Source: Treponema sp. (lineage in GTDB: Bacteria; Spirochaetota; Spirochaetia; Treponematales; Treponemataceae). Taken from it: a stretch of 10,092 nt of DNA. Positions within the stretch are counted from its first letter, which is position 1. Every line of letters begins with the position of its first letter. The notes under the pieces are model-generated. The model searched no databases. It was given only the letters and a program-made list of their open reading frames with translations, and was not told the origin of the DNA. Below are positions 5,067-10,092 of the stretch, in pieces. The stretch is taken from assembly GCA_012513125.1 (NCBI GenBank), contig JAAZCS010000380.1, positions 1 through 10,092 of the forward strand, given 5' to 3'. The position numbers and the translations under genes were made by a program.

Positions 5067-6590
5067 CTACAAACTTGCTAATTTAGAGAAACTATTCTTT
5101 AGTGCAGGATAGATACTCTTATATAGCTCGTAATATTTCTGATATTCAGATACATTTTCTGCAATTGGATTTTGAGAAGGATTTAGTTTTATTACTGAAT
5201 TACATCCTTCTTCAACACTTTTGTAAACGCCAGTTGCTGTTCCTGCCAAAATTGCAACTCCAAGAGCAGGTCCTTCTTTTGATACTACCGTCTTTACAGG
5301 GCAATTGAATGAATCAGCAAGCATTTGACGCCATAACGGTGAACTTCCGCCACCACCACAAGCTAACATTTCATTGATAGAAACACCCATCTCTTTTAGA
5401 ACTTCAACGCTATCCCTTTGACTAAATGTAACACCTTCCATTACTGCTCGTAACAAATGATATTTTGTATGCATAGCTGACAATCCAAAGAATACACCCC
5501 TGCAATTTGGATCAAGGTGAGGAGTTCTTTCGCCCATTAAATATGGCAAATAAAGCAATTTTTCACTACCAATAGGAATTCTTCCAGCTTGCTGATCCAT
5601 CAAATAATAAGGATCTTTATCTATTCCCTTTGCAACCTCAATTTCTGCATTGCAAAAGTTATCTCTATACCATTTTAGTGAAAGCCCCGCAGCTTGAGTA
5701 ACACCCATCACATGCCATGCATTAGGAACAGCACAACAGAATGTATGAACTCTTCCTTTTGGATCTATACTTAATTTTGATGTATGTGCAAATACAACAC
5801 CAGAAGTTCCGATTGTAGTGAACGCTTTTCCATCAATTACAGTGCCTGTTCCAACAGCTGCAGCCGCATTATCTCCAGCTCCACCTGCAACAATAGTTCC
5901 AACTGCAAGACCTGTTAGTTCTGAAGCTTTTTCATTAACCGCACCAGTTGCTTCAGGTGATTCATAGACTTTTGCAAGCAATGATTTATCTATTCCCAAT
6001 TTAGAAAGAACTTCATCTGACCACTGTCTTTTTGGAACATCAAGTAATTGCATTCCAGAAGCATCACTTACTTCAGTTGCAAATTCACCTGTTAACATAT
6101 ATCTAATATAATCTTTTGGCAAAAGAATATGAGCACACTTTGCATAATTCTCTGGTTCATTATTACGAACCCATAAGATTTTCGATGCAGTAAAACCTGT
6201 TAATGCTGGATTTGCAGTAATTTCTATAAGTTTTTCAGCACCAACTTTTTGTGTAATTTCTTCACACTCATTTGCAGTTCTTTGATCACACCAAATAATT
6301 GATTTTCTTTTAACATTTCCACTTTTATCGAGCATAACAAGCCCATGCATCTGACCTGATATACCAATACCTTTTATTTCTTTTGAATTGATTCCTGATT
6401 TTGCAATTACAGCCTTACAAGTTTCGCAAGTTGCATGCCACCAATCAAGAGGATTTTGTTCTGCCCAACCATTCTTTGGCTGATATAAAGGATATTCAAT
6501 TGTTTTTGACGCAACAACAGAGCCATCGTCCTTGAATAAAACTGTTTTTGTACCTGAGGTACCTAAATCAACACCTAACAAATAAGGCAT
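5067..6590 (-). CDS. xylB: Xylulokinase
   Basis: It phosphorylates D-xylulose with ATP to D-xylulose 5-phosphate, entering the pentose phosphate pathway in the cytoplasm. The 507 residues are a complete FGGY kinase. Visible are the N-terminal phosphate-binding motif GVDLGTSGTK (6-15), SGQMHGLV (78-85) with the M-H pair typical of xylulokinases, WCDQRT (100-105), the probable catalytic base D240 in GGAGDNAAAAVGTG, TTIGTSGVV (258-266), ERTPHLDP, and the C-terminal CGGGGSSPLWRQMLAD. Length matches the family (about 480-520). GGAG seven bases upstream supports the start. It follows the ABC permease genes after an 88-base gap that holds its own predicted promoter, and precedes the DUF4867-like gene. 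Other FGGY kinases (L-ribulokinase, fuculokinase) are less likely given the MHG motif and overall pattern. No classical xylose isomerase is present in the window. Confidence 0.92.
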   Translation of the reverse strand: MPYLLGVDLGTSGTKTVLFKDDGSVVASKTIEYPLYQPKNGWAEQNPLDWWHATCETCKAVIAKSGINSKEIKGIGISGQMHGLVMLDKSGNVKRKSIIWCDQRTANECEEITQKVGAEKLIEITANPALTGFTASKILWVRNNEPENYAKCAHILLPKDYIRYMLTGEFATEVSDASGMQLLDVPKRQWSDEVLSKLGIDKSLLAKVYESPEATGAVNEKASELTGLAVGTIVAGGAGDNAAAAVGTGTVIDGKAFTTIGTSGVVFAHTSKLSIDPKGRVHTFCCAVPNAWHVMGVTQAAGLSLKWYRDNFCNAEIEVAKGIDKDPYYLMDQQAGRIPIGSEKLLYLPYLMGERTPHLDPNCRGVFFGLSAMHTKYHLLRAVMEGVTFSQRDSVEVLKEMGVSINEMLACGGGGSSPLWRQMLADSFNCPVKTVVSKEGPALGVAILAGTATGVYKSVEEGCNSVIKLNPSQNPIAENVSEYQKYYELYKSIYPALKNSFSKLASL

Positions 6591-6622
6591 ATTATTACTC
6601 CATAAAAATTAATGTACTACCA

Positions 6623-6667
6623 AATTTAAACCTTTATATTCAGTTGTCAAGCAGTGATTTTACCTAT
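6623..6667 (-). promoter_or_regulatory. Predicted promoter and shared upstream block of xylB
   Basis: On the minus strand ATAGGTAAA (6659-6667) is followed by TTGACA (6645-6650, perfect -35). After 16 bases comes TAAATT (6623-6628, -10). The block matches that of the isomerase gene (3148-3192) in sequence and spacing. Just upstream, AAAATATTACGAAATAG (6666-6682) resembles the 3' end of the araC-type gene before the binding-protein gene. The promoter begins right after the permease stop codon. xylB can thus be expressed apart from the transporter. Confidence 0.6.
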
Positions 6668-6678
6668 TTCGTAATATT

Positions 6679-7506
6679 TTAACCTTTTACGGCACCGACT
6701 AAGAAACTCTTCTGAACTTGGCTACTCATACAGCAATAAATTATCAGAGTTGGCAAAGTTGCAATCATAAGTGCTGCCCCAATCGAGCCCCAATCTGTTT
6801 GATATTGACCATACATTCCCTGAATTCCAGCTGTTAATGTCTTCAAACTTTCACTACTAATAAAAACTTGAGCAAAAAGAAGTTCATTCCAATATTGAAT
6901 AAATGTAAAAATTGATACAGTTACTATCGCAGGAATTAACATTGGAGTAATTATCGCCCAAACTGTTTTATAAATACTTGCTCCATCAATACACGCCGAT
7001 TCTTCCATTGCTCTTGGAATCGCATCAATAAATCCTGTTATTATCATAATTGCCATCGGCAATCCAAAACCAGTGTACGGAATAATTAGTGCCAAATAAG
7101 TGTCTAGAATATGAACTCTACTCATACTAATAAAAAGTGGCAATAAAGCAGCATGAATCGGAATCATCATTCCTGTTGTAAATAAAATTGTTACGAATTT
7201 TCTTCCACGCCATTTCATTCTTGTTAATGCATAAGACGCCATCACTGCAAGTATTACTGTTAATATAACAGTACAAACAGTTATCAAAATGCTATTAATT
7301 AAATATAAACCTACTTTTCCACCAAACAAAGCTTGTTTATAATTTGCAAAAATCCAATATTTCGGTAATCCAATTATGTTTTCACCAAAAATTTCTGAAT
7401 TGTTTTTTAAGGAGAAAGTTGCAAGCCAATATATTGGAAATAAATTTACTACTCCCCATAAAAAAAGAAAAATTTGTAATATGAATTTATTAATTTTAAT
7501 TTTCAT
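6679..7506 (-). CDS. ABC sugar transporter permease, CUT1 family (MalG/UgpE type)
   Basis: The second inner-membrane subunit of the sugar importer. The 275-residue protein has about six hydrophobic segments: an N-terminal one at 9-30, others near 67-90, 103-125, 131-158 and 180-205, and a last one near 238-257. The EAA loop that contacts the ATPase is EESACIDGASIY (168-179) followed by ITPMLIPA. The C-terminus FLVGAVKG is the usual MalG-type ending. It overlaps the upstream permease gene by 11 bases. Its SD (GAGGAA) lies inside that gene, so translation is probably coupled and subunits made 1:1. CUT1 permeases usually carry oligosaccharides or glycosides, so an imported xyloside or xylo-oligosaccharide is plausible; specificity cannot be read from the permease. 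Confidence 0.93.
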   Translation of the reverse strand: MKIKINKFILQIFLFLWGVVNLFPIYWLATFSLKNNSEIFGENIIGLPKYWIFANYKQALFGGKVGLYLINSILITVCTVILTVILAVMASYALTRMKWRGRKFVTILFTTGMMIPIHAALLPLFISMSRVHILDTYLALIIPYTGFGLPMAIMIITGFIDAIPRAMEESACIDGASIYKTVWAIITPMLIPAIVTVSIFTFIQYWNELLFAQVFISSESLKTLTAGIQGMYGQYQTDWGSIGAALMIATLPTLIIYCCMSSQVQKSFLVGAVKG

Positions 7507-8386
7507 CAGAATTCCTCATAGAAAAAAGTTTTTGAATTGCAAGGGTGAAAAGCAAACATTCAACTACTATAAAAACAGCTATTGCACTTCCTTGCCCATA
7601 TTTGTTTCTTAGGAATATTGTTTTGTACATCAATGTTGCTGGCACTTCACTTGCACCCGCAGGTCCGCCGTTTGTTAAGATGTATACTAAATCAAATATT
7701 TTTAATGACCCAATCAGTGAAAAAATCATACATACACGAATCATTGGTTTGATTAATGGTATGGTAATTCTAAATGAAGTCCTAACAGGACCAGAGCCAT
7801 CAATTTTGGCCGCTTCAAAAATTTCTGGTGAAATTCCTTTTATTGCTCCATACATCAACAACATATGATATCCCACATATTGCCACAACATCGGAACAAA
7901 AGTTGCCCCAAGAACATATTTTTTATCACCAAGCCACATATGGCATTTATTTTCTAATCCAACAGCTCTTAATAGAGCATTCAAAAGTCCATAATCAGTG
8001 TTGTATATTTTCATCCATAATTGACCTATTACAACACTAGAGATTATTACGGGAATAAAATAAATACTTCTGTAGAAGTTTTCATGTTTTACACCCCAAG
8101 CTAAAATCAATGCAATAATCAAAGAAATAGGCAATTGTATAAATAAAGAAACTAAAGCATACAAAAAAGAATTTTTTGCAGCTTTCCAAAATATTGAGTT
8201 TTTATTTGTAAATAAATAAATATAATTCTTCAAACCAACAAATTTTCCAACGCCAATGCCGTCCCAGTCCAAAAAACTATAATAAACAGACATAAATATT
8301 GGAATAAAAACAATTAATAAAAAGAAAATTAAGGCTGGTAAAACAAAAAAACAGATAGCCTTTTTGTCAGAAAACACTTTGTCCAT
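7496..8386 (-). CDS. ABC sugar transporter permease, CUT1 family (MalF/UgpA type)
   Basis: The first inner-membrane subunit of the importer, 296 residues. A first membrane helix (11-33) is followed by the typical YYSFLDWDGIG segment and GLKNY (51-55), where UgpA-type permeases read S-F-x-x-W and G-L-x-N-Y. Further hydrophobic segments lie near 73-97, 104-122, 157-180, 212-233 and 267-285. The EAA loop is FEAAKIDGSG (190-199) with ITIPLIKP (207-214), and TNGGP (238-242) is the family marker. AGGA seven bases before the ATG supports the start. It follows the binding-protein gene by 66 bases, with a hairpin in between that may lower permease expression relative to the binding protein. It ends inside the start of the second permease gene. 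Confidence 0.94.
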   Translation of the reverse strand: MDKVFSDKKAICFFVLPALIFFLLIVFIPIFMSVYYSFLDWDGIGVGKFVGLKNYIYLFTNKNSIFWKAAKNSFLYALVSLFIQLPISLIIALILAWGVKHENFYRSIYFIPVIISSVVIGQLWMKIYNTDYGLLNALLRAVGLENKCHMWLGDKKYVLGATFVPMLWQYVGYHMLLMYGAIKGISPEIFEAAKIDGSGPVRTSFRITIPLIKPMIRVCMIFSLIGSLKIFDLVYILTNGGPAGASEVPATLMYKTIFLRNKYGQGSAIAVFIVVECLLFTLAIQKLFSMRNSDEN

Positions 8387-8417
8387 GGTAAAGTCCTAAT
8401 TGAAAATTTGCAAAATA

Positions 8418-8445
8418 AAGCCATGAAATTCTCATTTCATGGCTT
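8418..8445 (-). terminator. Intercistronic hairpin between binding-protein and permease genes
   Basis: AAGCCATGAAA (8418-8428) and TTTCATGGCTT (8435-8445) form a perfect 11-base-pair stem with a 6-base loop, seven bases after the binding-protein stop codon. On the transcribed minus strand it is followed by TATTTTG, a poor U tract. It therefore looks like a leaky terminator or a 3'-end-protecting structure. Such elements are known between binding-protein and permease genes, where they keep the binding protein in excess. Confidence 0.7.
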
Positions 8446-8452
8446 AAAATTA

Positions 8453-9733
8453 CTACTGTAAAATCTCTTCTAGTTTGTCACAATATTGACTTGCATTTAT
8501 ATCACCAGCAAGCATTTCTTGTACAACATCCATCAAAGTTTCTGAATCATTTCCTTCCAAAGCTGTATTTCCCCAAAGAAGGAATGTTTTTGCATTTGAA
8601 GTTAATTCAACAATTGATTTGATAAGAGGATCAATTTTACTATCATCTACTTTCATTTTCCAACTTGGAATTCCAGCACCTACTAAATAAGCATTTTTAG
8701 AATGATTTTCTGCTAAATATGAACACAATGTTACAGCTTCTTTCTTGTATTTTGTTTTTGCACTAACACAGAAACCTTCTGCAGCACCACCCATAAAATC
8801 ATTGATATCACCTTTTCCGCCTTCAATAGTTGGGAATCTAACAGCTTTTACTTTGCCTTTTATAGCTGATGTTTTTGCCTGACAATTTGCAGCAGTCCAT
8901 TGTCCGTTAATGTACATTGGAATTTTTCCGTTGTAGAAAGGAACTTCTGATTCATCTCGTGTGATTGCAACAGCATCTTTTGGGAAAGCTCCAGCCTTAA
9001 TTAATTCTTCATATTTTTCTGCTGCCAATTTCATTCCTGGAGTTTTGAATGATGCACCAGGTTTCTTGTAGAACGCTTTATCACATTCTGCATAACCTGC
9101 AGCACGTAATGTAATCAAATCTGTATACATACAAGTTGGCCAACGGTCTTTTCCACCAACAGCCATAGGTGTTAATCCAGCTTTCTTAAATTTTTCAATT
9201 GCTGTCATCAATTCAGTCCATGTTTCAGGAATTTTTACACCATATTTATCAAATAATTCTGTATTGCAGAACATAACTGAACAAGCCATTGTGTATGGCA
9301 ATTGATATACGTGACCATTAAATGTCATATTTGCAACTGCACCATCAACAATCCTGTTCATATCATCTTTTGCCATATATTGATCAAGTGGCAAAACTTT
9401 TTTTGCATCAACAAATGATTTTAACATTCCGCCTGCATTGTAATAAAATACATCTGGGGCATCATTTGCAGCAACAGCAGTTTTAATTTTTGTCTTGTAC
9501 GCTTCGGCTTCATTCATTGTCAATTCGATTTCGATTTCTGGGTGAGCTGCTTTAAATTCCTCAATTGTTTTCAAGAATGGAGCTTTGTTGCTCTCGGAAT
9601 CAGCTGACCAAATTGACCATACTTTTAATTTTGTAGGCTTTTTAGCTTTTGAATCACTCTTTGCTGTTAAATTACATACAAATACAGATAAAATAAGCGA
9701 TACTAAAACTATCACCTTGTTCAGTTTTTTCAT
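8453..9733 (-). CDS. Extracellular sugar-binding protein of the CUT1 ABC transporter
   Basis: It captures the sugar outside the inner membrane and delivers it to the two permeases. The 426-residue protein starts with a signal peptide (MKKLNK, hydrophobic 7-19). C20 could be a lipid anchor, but the residues before it (VFV) fit the lipobox poorly, even allowing for loose spirochaetal lipoboxes; cleavage after A24 is the alternative. The mature part is a family-1 solute-binding protein: KLKVWSIWSADSES (35-48), DAPDVFYYNAGG (91-102), LPLDQYM (114-120), YQLPYTM (143-149) and FCNTELFDKYGVKIPETW (155-172), with W196-type aromatics (GGKDRWP) for sugar stacking. AGGAGG (9738-9743) lies only four bases from the ATG. 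It is the first transporter gene after the araC-type regulator. The ligand is inferred from neighbours to be a pentose-containing saccharide. Confidence 0.93.
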   Translation of the reverse strand: MKKLNKVIVLVSLILSVFVCNLTAKSDSKAKKPTKLKVWSIWSADSESNKAPFLKTIEEFKAAHPEIEIELTMNEAEAYKTKIKTAVAANDAPDVFYYNAGGMLKSFVDAKKVLPLDQYMAKDDMNRIVDGAVANMTFNGHVYQLPYTMACSVMFCNTELFDKYGVKIPETWTELMTAIEKFKKAGLTPMAVGGKDRWPTCMYTDLITLRAAGYAECDKAFYKKPGASFKTPGMKLAAEKYEELIKAGAFPKDAVAITRDESEVPFYNGKIPMYINGQWTAANCQAKTSAIKGKVKAVRFPTIEGGKGDINDFMGGAAEGFCVSAKTKYKKEAVTLCSYLAENHSKNAYLVGAGIPSWKMKVDDSKIDPLIKSIVELTSNAKTFLLWGNTALEGNDSETLMDVVQEMLAGDINASQYCDKLEEILQ

Positions 9734-9785
9734 AAATCCTCCTAATTGATTTTTTCAAAACTAATCAAAGTATCAGACCAGAATT
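9734..9785 (-). promoter_or_regulatory. Short leader before the binding-protein gene: strong SD, no clear promoter
   Basis: The 52 bases between the regulator stop and the ATG hold a perfect AGGAGG (9738-9743). The best -10-like sequence is GATACT (9769-9774), with TTTACG as a poor -35 17 bases upstream inside the end of the regulator gene. An activator-dependent promoter of this weak type, or cotranscription with the regulator, would both fit. No terminator hairpin is seen between the two genes. Confidence 0.35.
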
Positions 9786-10091
9786 CTATTTCGTAAACGT
9801 AATATTTTGCCTAAATTTCGTAAAATTTTGACCAGTAAATGTTTTAAAACATAAACTAAAATATTTTGCATCTGAATAACCAACTTTTTCTGCAATTTCA
9901 TAGCTTTTTAAATCAGTTGATTTCAGAATTTCTATTGATTTTTCTATGCGTAACTTTGTCAGATATTCGTTCCAATTTTCGCCTGTCTCTTGTTTAAAAG
10001 CTCTACAAATATATGCTGGATTTAGTGAGAATTTATAAGAAAGAACCTGAAGAGATATCGAATTCTCACAAAAATGATTTTGCGTATATTC
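9786..10091 (-). CDS. AraC-family transcriptional regulator, C-terminal DNA-binding part (cut by window edge)
   Basis: The last 101 residues of a regulator, running out of the window at its 5' end and stopping at TAG (9786-9788). They contain both helix-turn-helix units of the AraC domain. The first spans the LQVLSYKFSLNPAYICRAFKQ region; the second is YEIAEKVGYSDAKYFSLCFKTFTG. EYLTKLRIEKSIEIL is the linking helix and FTKFRQN the usual C-terminal strand-like end (normally P-x-x-Y/F-R). The Y-E-I-A-E-K-V-G-Y pattern is common in YesN-type response regulators, so the missing N-terminus may be a receiver domain, or a sugar-binding cupin as in classical AraC. Next to a CUT1 operon it is most likely the activator of that operon. 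It ends 52 bases before the binding-protein start and lies on the same strand. Confidence 0.9.
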   Translation of the reverse strand, partial: EYTQNHFCENSISLQVLSYKFSLNPAYICRAFKQETGENWNEYLTKLRIEKSIEILKSTDLKSYEIAEKVGYSDAKYFSLCFKTFTGQNFTKFRQNITFTK

Positions 10092-10092
10092 A

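Noticed and set aside
8453..9733. Firm lipoprotein assignment for the binding protein via C20
   Set aside because: The residues before the cysteine are V-F-V, without the usual small residue at -1, so lipid anchoring is left open.
1..10092. CRISPR array, tRNA/rRNA genes, insertion sequences or phage genes
   Set aside because: No regularly spaced repeats, cloverleaf-like RNA segments, transposase or integrase motifs, or terminal inverted repeats were seen on either strand by eye.

Overview
The window is AT-rich bacterial chromosome. It most resembles a host-associated Treponema-like spirochaete. The clues are a very A/T-biased third position, a stand-alone 273-residue ProB without a PUA domain, small secreted proteins with FADP-type signal peptides, and a CUT1 sugar operon next to an AraC regulator. 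This placement is inference from gene style; an AT-rich clostridial relative is not excluded. TAA and TAG both end intact genes, so the standard code applies.

Left part (1-1477, + strand): the 3' end of a gene whose product resembles the C-terminus of the repair protein RecO, then proB (glutamate 5-kinase) with its own promoter. Next comes a hotdog-fold thioesterase reading frame that stays recognisable to 1477 but is interrupted by two in-frame TAA codons. A two-way terminator hairpin (about 1532-1575) separates this block from the minus-strand genes.

Middle (1595-5003): a FucI/AraA-type sugar isomerase and a dCMP deaminase on the minus strand, then a small secreted protein of unknown function on the plus strand. 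A very strong two-way terminator follows, then a DUF4867-like protein on the minus strand.

Right part (5067-10091, minus strand): read in the direction of transcription, this is an AraC-type regulator (3' part only), an extracellular sugar-binding protein, two CUT1 ABC permeases, xylulokinase and the DUF4867-like protein. No ABC ATPase is encoded, so a shared MsmX/UgpC-type ATPase elsewhere is expected. An intercistronic hairpin sits between the binding protein and the permeases.

Together the minus-strand genes look like a pentose or pentoside uptake and catabolism locus: import of a sugar (probably xylose-containing oligosaccharides), isomerisation by a FucI-fold enzyme instead of classical XylA, and phosphorylation by XylB. 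A cupin-like DUF4867 protein has an unassigned step. The isomerase gene and xylB are 2 kb apart but have matching upstream blocks: ATAGGTAAA, then TTGAC(A/T) at the same distance, then TAAATT after 16 bases. This suggests co-regulation. The DUF4867 protein's role, the paired promoters and the doubly interrupted thioesterase are the most interesting points.
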